NCBI GenBank assembly: GCA_025454915.1
Contig: JALONN010000012.1
Span: 186,001-250,000, forward strand
Direction of reading: 5' to 3'
Source: Raineya sp.
GTDB lineage: Bacteria > Bacteroidota > Bacteroidia > Cytophagales > Thermonemataceae
DNA: 64,000 nucleotides
Numbering within the stretch: the stretch's first letter is position 1; each line of letters opens with the position of its first letter. The notes beneath the pieces are model-generated. The model ran no database searches. It was not told the DNA's origin and worked only from the letters and a program-made list of their open reading frames with translations. Shown here piece after piece: positions 54,403 to 62,992 of this stretch. The translations under genes were made by a program, and so were the position numbers.

Positions 54403-55038
54403 TGGTGCAATTCTTTTGATATTCCAATCGTTATTTTCAAGAGTATAACAGATTCTATCATGCATACGGCTGGGTCTACCTTGCCAAAACTCTAAATAAT
54501 GAGGAATAACGACATAACCACCCCAATGAGGAGGTTTGGCTATGGGATTCTCTGCAAATTCAGCTTTATATTTCTCAAATAACTGTACAAGTGTTTCTTT
54601 TCCTGCTACCTGCTGGCTCTGTGGAGAAGCCCAAGCCCCAATCTGGCTATCACGAGGGCGAGAAATAAAATAATTTGTACTAGTTTCCTCAGAAACTTTC
54701 AGGGCTTTGCCCTCGATGCGTACTTGGCGTTCCAAATCTGCCCAAAAAAATGTAAGGCTTACAAGCTGATTGTGAGCAATTTCTCCACCTTTTCGGCTGT
54801 TGTAATTGGTATAAAAAACAAAACCACCTTCTTCAATGCCTTTAAGTAACACTATTCTGCCTGTGGGTTGTCCAGACGGAGAAACCGTAGCCAAAAACAT
54901 GGCATTGGGTTCTATTACTTGAGCTTTGAGGGCTTCATCAAACCATGCTTTAAACTGTTCTATTGGGTTCTGATGAACGTCTTTAATGTCAAGTTCTTCT
55001 AATTTATATTCTTTTCGGATGTCTGCTATTTTTGTCAT
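54400..55038 (-). CDS. pdxH: Pyridoxamine/pyridoxine 5'-phosphate oxidase
   Basis: A 212-residue FMN enzyme that makes pyridoxal 5'-phosphate (vitamin B6 salvage and synthesis). It is complete: N-terminal 'MTKIADIRKEYKLEELDIKD', FMN-site 'MFLATVSPSGQPTGRIVLLKG' and 'GFVFYTNYNSRKGGEIAHN', 'SRPRDSQIGAWASPQS' and the C-terminal 'PHYLEFWQGRPSRMHDRICY' with the substrate-binding Arg and His. The length is the usual one. It follows a very short reading frame (55120-55266) on the same strand at an 81-base distance. It converges with the lipoprotein gene on a weak hairpin. Confidence 0.95.
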   Translation of the reverse strand: MTKIADIRKEYKLEELDIKDVHQNPIEQFKAWFDEALKAQVIEPNAMFLATVSPSGQPTGRIVLLKGIEEGGFVFYTNYNSRKGGEIAHNQLVSLTFFWADLERQVRIEGKALKVSEETSTNYFISRPRDSQIGAWASPQSQQVAGKETLVQLFEKYKAEFAENPIAKPPHWGGYVVIPHYLEFWQGRPSRMHDRICYTLENNDWNIKRIAP

Positions 55039-55119
55039 AACTGTATAGGTTTATTCTTCGCAAGGCAATTTAGGAAAAATGGTGTAAAGTACATGAAAGT
55101 CCTCGATGGTTACAACCAG

Positions 55120-55266
55120 TCATTTTTTGCATATATTACATTCATATTCAATGGTATAAGGGTCTCCAATTTCTCTTGTATAAGTTAGCTGTTTTGCCAT
55201 ATCATCAGGGAGAAACGAAGAGGGTATTTGTCCATAACTGGTCAGTACACATTCTTTGGGTTTCAT
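55120..55266 (-). CDS. 48-codon small protein with C-x-x-C end, possibly continuing past TGA
   Basis: Below the size limit of ordinary gene finding. From the ATG at 55266: MKPKECVLTSYGQIPSS..., ending 'YECNICKK' then TGA at 55120. The frame then stays open for 22 more codons (55119-55054, reading 'LVVTIEDFHVLYTIFPKLPC...') to a TAA at 55051. The part after the stop has protein-like composition and is GC-richer than normal spacers here. A TGG-to-TGA change at the Trp position would create exactly this break, so this may be a pseudogene of a 71-residue protein, a sequencing error, or a TGA that is read through. The N-terminal C6 and the 'CNIC' motif suggest a metal site. Family unknown. Confidence 0.4.
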   Translation of the reverse strand: MKPKECVLTSYGQIPSSFLPDDMAKQLTYTREIGDPYTIEYECNICKK

Positions 55267-55285
55267 AAGACTATTTTCAAAATAA

Positions 55286-55909
55286 CTATTCTACTAGCCC
55301 TGTTATATGTATAATCTTATCAAGTTCAATTATCCATTTTCCTTTGATTTTTTTTAAGAAAAACAATGCTGAACCACCTCTTGTTATAAAATAGATACAT
55401 GTTCTATCTCGGCTTTTATTGAATACTACTCTTGAAAAATAGAAACTCCTTACATGAATAAAGCCTTCTTCATAGTTCTCTTCATTGCTTTTATAATCTA
55501 TTCTATAATTATATTTACATTTAAGTTTAGTTATATCTATTTTTTTCTTTTGAGTAGAATCAGCTAATTTAACTACTAATGGATAATAAATAGAATCTTT
55601 TTGGCTTTTAATAAAATGATTTTTTATATCAACTATTTGAAGAGTGTCATCTATAAATAAACATAATTGCATACTATCTATCTTTTTCAAATCTTCATTA
55701 TACTCTTTCGTATAGCTCTTCCTTCCAAAATACTTATCTTCTGCTCTCTTTTTCGCATATTTTCTCTCAACAGAATCAGGAGCAAGATTATGGTGATGAT
55801 TGAGGACTAAATTGATAATTTCATACTCTTCATTTTCTAAATGAGTATTTTGCTTATTTGAACAAGCTTGTAAAATTAGTATTACAAAATAACATAAATA
55901 GAATCTCAT
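55286..55909 (-). CDS. Lipoprotein of unknown function
   Basis: A 207-residue exported lipoprotein, lipobox 'ILILQAC' with C16. The mature region is Lys/Glu/Tyr-rich ('KYAKKRAEDKYFGRKSY', 'QKDSIYYPLVVKLADSTQKK', 'RSFYFSRVVFNKSRDRTCIYF') with a beta-rich end. The family is not recognised. The ATG at 55909 is chosen because it starts the lipoprotein signal; a longer frame to 55939 overlaps the end of the preceding gene. It is 8 bases after the FAD/Fe-S oxidase stop on the same strand, so the two could be cotranscribed. Confidence 0.6.
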   Translation of the reverse strand: MRFYLCYFVILILQACSNKQNTHLENEEYEIINLVLNHHHNLAPDSVERKYAKKRAEDKYFGRKSYTKEYNEDLKKIDSMQLCLFIDDTLQIVDIKNHFIKSQKDSIYYPLVVKLADSTQKKKIDITKLKCKYNYRIDYKSNEENYEEGFIHVRSFYFSRVVFNKSRDRTCIYFITRGGSALFFLKKIKGKWIIELDKIIHITGLVE

Positions 55910-55917
55910 AGATAAAT

Positions 55918-58827
55918 TTACTTTTTCAATGCTTGCCACATTACTTCGGCAAGGTGGTAACTGGTTTTGCCTGTTCCGTCTTTAATTTGGTGTCTGCAAC
56001 TTGTCCCACTTGCCACCACAATGGTGTTTTCGTCGGCTTTACGAACCTCAGGGAACAGAATCAGTTCACCCACTTTCATCGAAACCTCATAATGCTCTTT
56101 TTCGTAGCCAAAACTGCCCGCCATTCCACAACATCCACTCCTAATCAGGTGCATTTGGTAGTTTTTAGGCAATGAAAGCACTTTTTTGGTGTACACTAAA
56201 TTGGAAAGAGCTTTCTGATGACAATGTCCATGCAGTTTTAAAATCTTTTTTTCTTCTGTAAACTGCTCTGCTCTGATGTTTCCTTTGTCTATTTCATTTG
56301 CCAAGAACTCATCAAGTAAATAAGTATGCTTTGCAATCTTCTCTGCATCAGCTTTGTGTTTTTCATCTGCTAAATCCAAATATTCATCTCTAAAACTAAG
56401 TATTGCTGAAGGTTCTATACCTATTAAAACAGCATTTTCTGAAACTAAATTCTTAAAAATTTCAATGTTTTTGTGAGCCAGTTTCTTGGCTTCTCTTAAA
56501 AGACCTTTTGAAAGGTACGTTCTGCCACTTTCTTCACATACAGGCATTTGTACTTCATATCCCAAAGCCTGCAGAAGTTCTACGGTCTTGATACCTACTT
56601 CTGTATCGTTATAATTGGTAAATTCATCACAAAAAAGAATTACTTTCCCAACAATCTTTTCTCTTTTTTCTTTTTTCAACTCTTGTTTATCAAACCATGC
56701 CCTTAAAGTCTGTTTATGAAGTGTAGGCAGGCTACGTTTCGGAGCAAAACCTGTCAGACTTTTAAAAATACCAGCCGTAAAACTGTTTTTTACCACAAAA
56801 TTGTAAAGACTAGGAAATTTAGAAGCCAAACGACTACTTTTCGTAAAATTAGCAATCAGTTTGGTTCTGAAAGGTACACCATTGGCATCATAATAATTCT
56901 GCAAAAATTCTGCTTTCATCTTTCCAATATCCACATTTGAGGGGCATTCGGATTTACAACCCTTGCAACTCAAACACAAATCCATCACTTCCTTAATCTG
57001 CTCACTATCAAAAGGATTTTCTTTGGTAGAGTTTGTTAGAATTTCTCGTAAAATATTGGCTCTGGCTCTGGTGGTATCTTTTTCGTTTCGGGTTGCCATG
57101 TAACTGGGACACATCGTTCCACCTGTTACCTCTGTTTTTCGGCAGTCTCCCGAACCATTACATTTTTCAGCCAGCCTCAAAATGCCTTTTTCTTTTTCAA
57201 AACTAAAAATAGTTGGAATATCTTTCGTTTTCTGCCCCGACTCATAACGCAAATCGGTATCCATAGGTAAGGTATCCACAATTTTATGTGGATTAAGGAT
57301 GTTTTCAGGATCAAAAATACGTTTTACCTCTCTGAAAAGCTCATAACACTCTTCACCTACCATATTCTTGATAAATTCACCTCGTACACGCCCATCTCCA
57401 TGTTCACCAGAAAGTGAACCTTTGTACTTCTTGACTAAATCAGCTGTTTCCTGAGCAATAGCCCTAAATATTTTTCTATCTTTTTCATCTTTCAGATTTA
57501 GAATAGGGCGTAAATGTAGCTCTCCTGTACCAGCATGGGCATAATGCACCGAATATTTATCGTATTTTTTCAGGATTTCATTGAATTCCCTGATGTATTC
57601 AGGTAAATCCTGTACATCTACGGCTGTATCTTCCACAAAACAAACAGGTTTGGCATCTCCAGCCAAATTAGAAAGTAAACCCAGCCCAGCATTGCGTAAA
57701 GCCCATACTTTGGGAATATCTTCACCTTCTACCAACGGAAAATGGAAGCCTAATTGCTCTCTCTCCATTTCTGCAATCATGGCTTGGGCTTTTTGATGCA
57801 CTTCTTCTAAGTTATTTCCAAAAAGCTCAACAGCCAAAATAGCTTTAGGGTCTCCCTGTACAAAAAAACGATTTTGTTGTTGTTGAATATTAGTTTTGGT
57901 ACATTCCAAAATATAGTGGTCAATCAGCTCTGATGCAGAAGGATTGTACTTAATAGCTACTAGGTTTGCCCTTAATGCCTCATCTACACTGTTGGTGTGT
58001 ACACAAACCAATGTTTTATGTGTAGGTGGCATTTCCACCAAATTTAGTTTAAGTTCTGTAATGAGCATCAGAGTGCCTTCCGAACCACAAATAAGTTTGG
58101 CGATATTGAAATCGTGAGAGCTGTTTTTATCAAAAAGCTTGGTATCCAATAGAATATCCAAGGCATAGCCAGTATTTCTGCGTGGAATAGAGGTTTTCGG
58201 AAAGTTTTCTCTGATAAGCCCCTGATTATGTGTATTGGATAAAATATTTAATAATCTTTCTGTAATGTTTCCTTGATGCAATCCATCAGCTTTAAAAATA
58301 ACTTCTTCACCATTAGCAAGTAAGCCTTTTACCTCCAAAACATGCTCTCTTGTGCTACCATACACAATAGAATTTGAACCACAAGAGTTGTTACCGACCA
58401 TTCCGCCTACCATAGCTCTTGTTTGGGTAGCTGTTTCAGGACCAAAAAACAGATTATAAGATTTTAAAAATGCATTCAAATCGTTACGAATTACGGCTGG
58501 TTGCAATCGAACCCAACGCTCTTTTTCATTGACTTCTAAAATGCTTGTAAAGTGTTTACTCACATCTACCACAATACCCGTTCCCACAACTTGCCCAGCC
58601 AAAGAAGTACCAGCTGTACGAGGAATTAACGAAGTTCGATGTGTTTTGGCAAAAGATAAAAGCTTTTTTAAATCATCTGTATTTTTTGGATAAGCCACAG
58701 CAAGAGGCAACTGTCTATATACAGAGGCATCTGTGGCATACAAACGACGCATAGTGTCATCAAAAAAGAGTTCGCCTGCAAGGGTTTGTTGTAAATTTTC
58801 TAAATGGTTGGGGGCTATGCGAAACAT
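55918..58827 (-). CDS. FAD-binding and Fe-S oxidase (GlcD/GlcF fusion, YdiJ-like)
   Basis: A 969-residue fused oxidoreductase. The N-terminal half is an FAD-linked oxidase of the VAO/GlcD type: 'LPLAVAYPKNTDDLKKLLSF', 'TSLIPRTAGTSLAGQVVGTG', 'VGGMVGNNSCGSNSI', and the C-terminal FAD domain with 'HYAHAGTGELHLRP' and 'GSLSGEHGDGRVRGEF'. Next are two 4Fe-4S cysteine clusters, the 'CNGSGDCRK...CPSY' region and 'CLSCKGCKSECP'. Two CCG domains follow ('GHCHQKAL', 'SGCCGMAGSFGYEKEH'). This is the YdiJ-type D-lactate or 2-hydroxy acid dehydrogenase fusion that passes electrons to the respiratory chain. The exact substrate is not certain. A full promoter lies at 58850-58880. Confidence 0.88.
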   Translation of the reverse strand: MFRIAPNHLENLQQTLAGELFFDDTMRRLYATDASVYRQLPLAVAYPKNTDDLKKLLSFAKTHRTSLIPRTAGTSLAGQVVGTGIVVDVSKHFTSILEVNEKERWVRLQPAVIRNDLNAFLKSYNLFFGPETATQTRAMVGGMVGNNSCGSNSIVYGSTREHVLEVKGLLANGEEVIFKADGLHQGNITERLLNILSNTHNQGLIRENFPKTSIPRRNTGYALDILLDTKLFDKNSSHDFNIAKLICGSEGTLMLITELKLNLVEMPPTHKTLVCVHTNSVDEALRANLVAIKYNPSASELIDHYILECTKTNIQQQQNRFFVQGDPKAILAVELFGNNLEEVHQKAQAMIAEMEREQLGFHFPLVEGEDIPKVWALRNAGLGLLSNLAGDAKPVCFVEDTAVDVQDLPEYIREFNEILKKYDKYSVHYAHAGTGELHLRPILNLKDEKDRKIFRAIAQETADLVKKYKGSLSGEHGDGRVRGEFIKNMVGEECYELFREVKRIFDPENILNPHKIVDTLPMDTDLRYESGQKTKDIPTIFSFEKEKGILRLAEKCNGSGDCRKTEVTGGTMCPSYMATRNEKDTTRARANILREILTNSTKENPFDSEQIKEVMDLCLSCKGCKSECPSNVDIGKMKAEFLQNYYDANGVPFRTKLIANFTKSSRLASKFPSLYNFVVKNSFTAGIFKSLTGFAPKRSLPTLHKQTLRAWFDKQELKKEKREKIVGKVILFCDEFTNYNDTEVGIKTVELLQALGYEVQMPVCEESGRTYLSKGLLREAKKLAHKNIEIFKNLVSENAVLIGIEPSAILSFRDEYLDLADEKHKADAEKIAKHTYLLDEFLANEIDKGNIRAEQFTEEKKILKLHGHCHQKALSNLVYTKKVLSLPKNYQMHLIRSGCCGMAGSFGYEKEHYEVSMKVGELILFPEVRKADENTIVVASGTSCRHQIKDGTGKTSYHLAEVMWQALKK

Positions 58828-58849
58828 AGTTGGCTCAAGGTTTATACTA

Positions 58850-58880
58850 CAAAAGTATTGATATTTATTGGAAACAGCAA
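58850..58880 (-). promoter_or_regulatory. Promoter of the FAD/Fe-S oxidase gene
   Basis: Minus-strand TTG (58878-58880), a 20-base spacer and TACTTTTG (58850-58857), 22 bases before the ATG at 58827. Confidence 0.75.
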
Positions 58881-58974
58881 TATGTATGGATGTATCAAAT
58901 TTTTCTCAAAAAAATCAGAAGTTTTTTGTCAGGAAAGAAAAAAGAGTCGTCTAAACTCTCAAAAAACAATATTT

Positions 58975-59577
58975 ATGAAAAAAATAGTTTCTACTTTATT
59001 TTCTCTGTTACTTTTTATGGGTGTTGCTACTGCTCAAATAGCAGACAAAGCCGAAAATGTTTCTCCACTTCTGATTGGTGAAAAAATACCAGAGGCTACT
59101 CTTACCACAACCAAAGGCGAAAATGTTCAGTTGTCAAAAATTATTACAGAAAAACCATCAGTCGTTGTTTTTTATAGAGGAGGCTGGTGTCCGTTTTGCA
59201 ACATGCACCTTGCTGAAATAGGTAAAATAGAAAAAGAAATTTTGGAATTAGGCTATCAAATTATAGCCATCAGCCCTGATGATTATGTGAATTTACAAGG
59301 CACATCAGAAAGTGGAAAGCTCAATTATCAGCTCTTTTCAGATGCTAAAGGAGATTTACTAAAAGCTACAGGAATTGCATTTCAGTTACCTCCCAAATAC
59401 AAAGAGTATTTACCCACCAAAACCAAAGGAAAGGTAACAGAAGTTTTGCCTGTACCCACACTGATGGTGTTAGATAAAAAAGGTACAATTCTATTTGAAT
59501 ACATCAATCCTGATTTCAAACAAAGAGTATCTGGTAAGTTACTTTTAGCTGTACTTAAAAATTTAGAAATTAAATAA
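58975..59577 (+). CDS. Exported peroxiredoxin-like (AhpC/TSA family) protein
   Basis: A 200-residue exported protein with a signal peptide (residues 1-21 ending VATAQ). The peroxiredoxin/thioredoxin fold contains 'KPSVVVFYRGGWCPFCNMHL' (C-P-F-C at the active site), 'ELGYQIIAISPDDYVNL' and 'VLPVPTLMVLDKKGTILFEYINPDF'. A YRGGWCPFC centre is typical of the AhpC/TSA group that reduces peroxides with a Trx-like donor. The frame is open to 58804, but that extension overlaps the divergent gene's promoter and has no signal, so the ATG at 58975 is used. It is separated by 55 bases from a second thioredoxin-like gene. Confidence 0.82.
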   Translation: MKKIVSTLFSLLLFMGVATAQIADKAENVSPLLIGEKIPEATLTTTKGENVQLSKIITEKPSVVVFYRGGWCPFCNMHLAEIGKIEKEILELGYQIIAISPDDYVNLQGTSESGKLNYQLFSDAKGDLLKATGIAFQLPPKYKEYLPTKTKGKVTEVLPVPTLMVLDKKGTILFEYINPDFKQRVSGKLLLAVLKNLEIK

Positions 59578-59632
59578 CAATGTTCCATCAGGAAATAATT
59601 TAAGTTAATCTAAATAATGTATTTTGTGTTCT

Positions 59633-60109
59633 ATGAAAAATAAAAAAATTATCTACAGTTTAATGATTATTATTTCAGCAGCTCTTATTTGGTTTGGTTA
59701 TAATTTATATGATCAGGATAAAGATTTGCAAGCCATTAAAATTCTTGATGAAAGTGGTATGAACTTTCATAAAGGGACATTCAGTGAGGCTCTTGATAAA
59801 GCAAAAAACAATCATAACATAATTATGATAAATTTTTATTCTTCTTGGTGTAATGTATGTCGGAAAATGAAAAAAGATGTTTTTAGCAATCCAAAGGTAA
59901 AGGCATTCTATAATCATAACTTTCTAAATATGGCTCTGAATATAGATAAAGAACCTGGTTTGAGTCTTGCTAAAAAATTTGATGTAGATGCTTATCCTAC
60001 TATACTTTTTGTAGATGAAGATAGCAAACTCATTCATAAAATAGTTGGATTTAAAGATGTAGATAGTTTTATACAATCAGGACAAAAAATCTTAGCCATC
60101 AAAAAATAA
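59633..60109 (+). CDS. Membrane-anchored thioredoxin-like protein
   Basis: A 158-residue protein with an N-terminal signal anchor (about 6-26) facing the periplasm. The thioredoxin-like domain shows 'IIMINFYSSWCNVCRKMKKDV' with the C-N-V-C active site, 'NIDKEPGLSLAKKFDVDAYPTILFVDEDSK' with the cis-Pro before the Thr-Ile-Leu-Phe strand, and a final helix. It may catalyse disulfide exchange or deliver electrons outside the cytoplasm, as in DsbD- or SoxW-type proteins. It is the first of a run of four exported genes (to 62391) with small gaps. The frame starts 9 bases earlier, but the ATG at 59633 fits the signal. Confidence 0.8.
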   Translation: MKNKKIIYSLMIIISAALIWFGYNLYDQDKDLQAIKILDESGMNFHKGTFSEALDKAKNNHNIIMINFYSSWCNVCRKMKKDVFSNPKVKAFYNHNFLNMALNIDKEPGLSLAKKFDVDAYPTILFVDEDSKLIHKIVGFKDVDSFIQSGQKILAIKK

Positions 60110-60134
60110 ATATTTTATTTAATCTTATAAATAT

Positions 60135-60671
60135 ATGAAAAAATACACCTTTCTTTTGATGATTTTATACTTTTTCACATTAGTGATGTATGGACAGAAT
60201 AGCTTGAAAATCAAGTCTTCTACGGTTACTTTTAAAATTAAAAATGCAGGTTTTTATGTAGATGGCTACCTCAAAGGTTTTGAAGGAAAAGTAGTTTTTT
60301 CTCCAACAGCTCTCTCAGGAAGTAGTATTGAAGCATCTGTGAAAACAGAAACCATCAATACAGGAAATAAATCCAGAGACAACCATTTGCGTAAAGATGA
60401 TTATTTCAATGCAGAAAAATATCCCAAGATTTCTATGAAATCAAAACGTATAGCTAACTCTCAAAGTGGAGATTTTATTGGGTATTTCGACTTGACTATT
60501 AGAGATGTAACCAAAGAAGTAAAAATACCTTTTACCTATAAAGAAAGCAATGGAGTAGGGATTTTTAAAGGCAATTTTACAATCAATCGCAGAGATTATA
60601 AAGTTGGAGATAACAGCATGATATTAGGCGATATGGTGATTATAGATGTAGAAATAGAAGTTTCTCTATGA
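60135..60671 (+). CDS. YceI-like exported protein
   Basis: A 178-residue exported protein of the YceI family. After a signal peptide (1-20, ending MYGQ) it reads 'KIKSSTVTFKIKNAGFYVDG', 'GSSIEASVKTETINTGNKSRDNHLRKDDYFNAEKYPKI', and ends with 'IPFTYKESNGVGIFKGNFTINRRDYKVGDN'. YceI proteins form a lipocalin-like barrel that binds polyprenyl or quinone-like lipids in the periplasm. The 'NHLRKDDYFNAEKYPKI' and 'INRRDYKVG' elements are typical. It follows a thioredoxin-like gene by 25 bases, so cotranscription is likely. Confidence 0.85.
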   Translation: MKKYTFLLMILYFFTLVMYGQNSLKIKSSTVTFKIKNAGFYVDGYLKGFEGKVVFSPTALSGSSIEASVKTETINTGNKSRDNHLRKDDYFNAEKYPKISMKSKRIANSQSGDFIGYFDLTIRDVTKEVKIPFTYKESNGVGIFKGNFTINRRDYKVGDNSMILGDMVIIDVEIEVSL

Positions 60672-60735
60672 GAATTGAAAGTAATAAATGATGAGTTATT
60701 TTAATCTAAAAATATAATAAATAGTTATGATAAAT

Positions 60736-61479
60736 ATGAAAAAAGTAGCTTTAATGCTTTTGTGTATAGCATTTACCTATGTTCTACAAGCCCAATCTTA
60801 TAAAGAAGGGCATTTATTTGGTTTTGCTACCAATATTGGTTCAGGAGAGTTTTCTACTGCTCTTTCGTGGTCACATTATCATGGAATAGGAGCTAAAAAA
60901 CGTTTTAAAGTAGGCTATGGATTACGTTTGACAAACTATTTTGGTTCAAAACAAGATTATATCACAGCTCCAGCCAAATATACATCAGGTAAAGAAAGTT
61001 TTGCAGCTTTATTTTCTGAAACTATTGAAGCAAATTTAGATACTGTCAATGTAAAATCAGCTCAAATTAATGCTCTCAATGCAGGAATTTACTTGGCTTA
61101 TACACCTCCCATTTTAAAAGACAAATTAGAATTGGGAGTAAATATTGATGCCATTGGTTTTAGTTTTGCGGGAAGTCAGCAGGGCTTTTTTACAGGTCAA
61201 GGCATTTATAATCAGGCAAATGTACGTGCAAAAGCAACAGCTTTTAATTTGTTACTGATTAGTGATAGTGATTTAGGTTCACTTAATTCTGAATGGTATT
61301 TAAGATATTGGATAAAGCCTAAATGGGCTGTAAAAGTAGGTTATGGGTTTTTGTTTACAGAACTCACAACATCTGATAAAGTACAACCTATTCCCAACAC
61401 TACAGAATTTAATGATCGTTTTCGTAGAAAATCAGCTATGCTGATGCTAGGTGTTCAATTTGCTCCATTCAAACAATAA
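60736..61479 (+). CDS. Exported probable outer-membrane beta-barrel protein
   Basis: A 247-residue protein with a signal peptide (1-19, ending VLQAQ). The mature part has alternating strands typical of a small outer-membrane barrel ('EGHLFGFATNIGSGEFSTAL', 'RFKVGYGLRLTNYFGSK', 'NALNAGIYLAYTPPILKDKLELGVNIDAIGFSFAGSQ', 'WYLRYWIKPKWAVKVGYGFLFTEL', ending 'LMLGVQFAPFKQ'). It is not a TonB receptor. The function is unknown; position after the YceI gene and before the DM13 gene suggests a shared role. An earlier frame codon (ATG 60727) is 9 bases upstream; the ATG at 60736 starts the better signal peptide. Confidence 0.7.
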   Translation: MKKVALMLLCIAFTYVLQAQSYKEGHLFGFATNIGSGEFSTALSWSHYHGIGAKKRFKVGYGLRLTNYFGSKQDYITAPAKYTSGKESFAALFSETIEANLDTVNVKSAQINALNAGIYLAYTPPILKDKLELGVNIDAIGFSFAGSQQGFFTGQGIYNQANVRAKATAFNLLLISDSDLGSLNSEWYLRYWIKPKWAVKVGYGFLFTELTTSDKVQPIPNTTEFNDRFRRKSAMLMLGVQFAPFKQ

Positions 61480-61494
61480 AAACTATTTAATTTT

Positions 61495-62391
61495 ATGCAA
61501 AAAATTTCTTTATTTATCCTAATGCTTTTAGTAGGAATAGGATGTTCTAAAAAAAGCGAAGATGTAGCTCCTGTGGAAATTCCTGAGCGTTTGGAACTTA
61601 ATGTTAAAAATAAAAGTATAGCCATCAACGATACAGCAAAGTTTTTGGTAAACTTCTATGATAAACTAGGTAATAAAATTAATCCTCCTTCTAATATTGT
61701 GTGGAGTAGCTCTAAAACAGATGTGGCTACAATTAACCAGACAGGAATTGCTACAGGAAAAGGGAGTGGACAAACTACCATCAAGGCAACCTATAATAAC
61801 ATAGAAGCCTCAGCCTTACTCACTGTAGTAGCTGATAACAATCAGGTGGCAACTGTAACACTTGAAACTATCAAAGAAATAAAACTAAATGAAAACGCAA
61901 CCCTGCAGGCTGTTGTCAAAAATAATTTAGGACAAGTCCTTACAGGTAGAACCATTACTTGGGAAAGTGATAATACAAGTTTAGTAAATATTTCTGCTAC
62001 TGGAGAAATTACAGGATCAGGATATGGCACAGCCAATATTAAAGCAACTGTAGAAGGTATTCAAAGCAATGTGTCTATGGTACAGGTTATTAGAAGTGGA
62101 AATTTTGCTAATGGCGGGACAGGTGTTGCAAAACTTAAAATAGAAAATGGCGTTTTAAAATTACAAACTAGTAGTAACTTTTCTGTATCTGGTGGAGCTC
62201 CAGACCTTAGAATTTATTTGAGTAATAGTAATAATGCTACAGGAGCTTTGGAAATAGCAACTCTTAATCAAAGAAGTGGCATGCAAACATGGAATCTACC
62301 ATCCAATGTGTCTATAACACAATACAGATATGCTCTTGTTTGGTGTAAACAATTTGGTGGGGTTTATGGCTTGGCAGATTTGGGCAATTAA
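61495..62391 (+). CDS. Lipoprotein with Big-2 Ig-like repeats and a DM13 domain
   Basis: A 298-residue lipoprotein, lipobox 'LLVGIGC' (C17). Two Big-2 (Ig-like) domains follow (about 30-115 and 116-200: 'NIVWSSSKTDVATINQTGIA', 'ITWESDNTSLVNISATGEIT'). The C-terminal ~95 residues match the DM13 domain: 'RSGNFANGGTGVAKLKIENG', 'SVSGGAPDLRIYLSNSNNA', 'IATLNQRSGMQTWNLP' and 'YALVWCKQFGGVYGLADLGN' with the single conserved Cys. DM13 domains occur in redox-type extracellular proteins and may carry out electron transfer through this cysteine. It closes the run of exported genes begun at 59633. Confidence 0.82.
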   Translation: MQKISLFILMLLVGIGCSKKSEDVAPVEIPERLELNVKNKSIAINDTAKFLVNFYDKLGNKINPPSNIVWSSSKTDVATINQTGIATGKGSGQTTIKATYNNIEASALLTVVADNNQVATVTLETIKEIKLNENATLQAVVKNNLGQVLTGRTITWESDNTSLVNISATGEITGSGYGTANIKATVEGIQSNVSMVQVIRSGNFANGGTGVAKLKIENGVLKLQTSSNFSVSGGAPDLRIYLSNSNNATGALEIATLNQRSGMQTWNLPSNVSITQYRYALVWCKQFGGVYGLADLGN

Positions 62392-62479
62392 GACTTATAA
62401 TAAACTTTATTTTTATAAAATTTAAAATACTCTAAACCGTTTATAAATTTAGTTCGTATATTTAGGAAAAGTTCATGAT

Positions 62480-62974
62480 ATGATTACAACAATTAAAAAT
62501 ACAGTACAAGAGTTAATAGATGTACTTGCTCAGTTAAATACACAAGAATATATACGCCCTGAAATATCATTAAGCAATGCGACCATAGGGCAACATACAC
62601 GCCATATCATAGAACTTTTTCAGTGTCTGATCAATGAATACAGTTTAGGAACTGTTAATTATGATAAACGTAAGAGAAATAAGGAAATAGAAAATAATCT
62701 GAGTGTTGCAGTAACAGCATTACAAGAGATACAAAATGATATTAACCAATCCAATAAAGAAATTGTGGTTCATTATGAACTAGCAGGTGAGGAGGTAATA
62801 ATTCAGTCTAATTATTACCGAGAATTGATGTATAACTTAGAGCATTGCATTCATCATCAGGCTCTTATCAAAGTAGCTCTCCTCAATATGCCTCATATAC
62901 GAATCAATGATACTTTCGGGGTAGCTCCCTCTACCATTAAACATAGAAATTTAGAAATACAATTGGGCAGTTAA
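62480..62974 (+). CDS. DinB family protein
   Basis: A 164-residue cytoplasmic protein of the DinB/YfiT four-helix bundle. It has the metal-site histidines of the family: 'ATIGQHTRHIIELFQC' and 'LMYNLEHCIHHQALIKV'. The loop 'GVAPSTIKHRNLEI' ends the fold. Members bind a divalent metal and several act in thiol transfer or toxin-like damage response; a specific role cannot be assigned. It is monocistronic with a strong terminator overlapping its stop. Confidence 0.8.
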   Translation: MITTIKNTVQELIDVLAQLNTQEYIRPEISLSNATIGQHTRHIIELFQCLINEYSLGTVNYDKRKRNKEIENNLSVAVTALQEIQNDINQSNKEIVVHYELAGEEVIIQSNYYRELMYNLEHCIHHQALIKVALLNMPHIRINDTFGVAPSTIKHRNLEIQLGS

Positions 62975-62990
62975 GCCCAATTGTATTTTA
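62959..62990. terminator. Terminator shared by DinB and the peroxiredoxin-like gene
   Basis: ACAATTGGGC / GCCCAATTGT with a six-base loop that contains the DinB stop codon, and ATTTTAATTT after it. It lies between the two convergent genes and can serve both directions. Confidence 0.8.
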
Positions 62991-62992
62991 AT

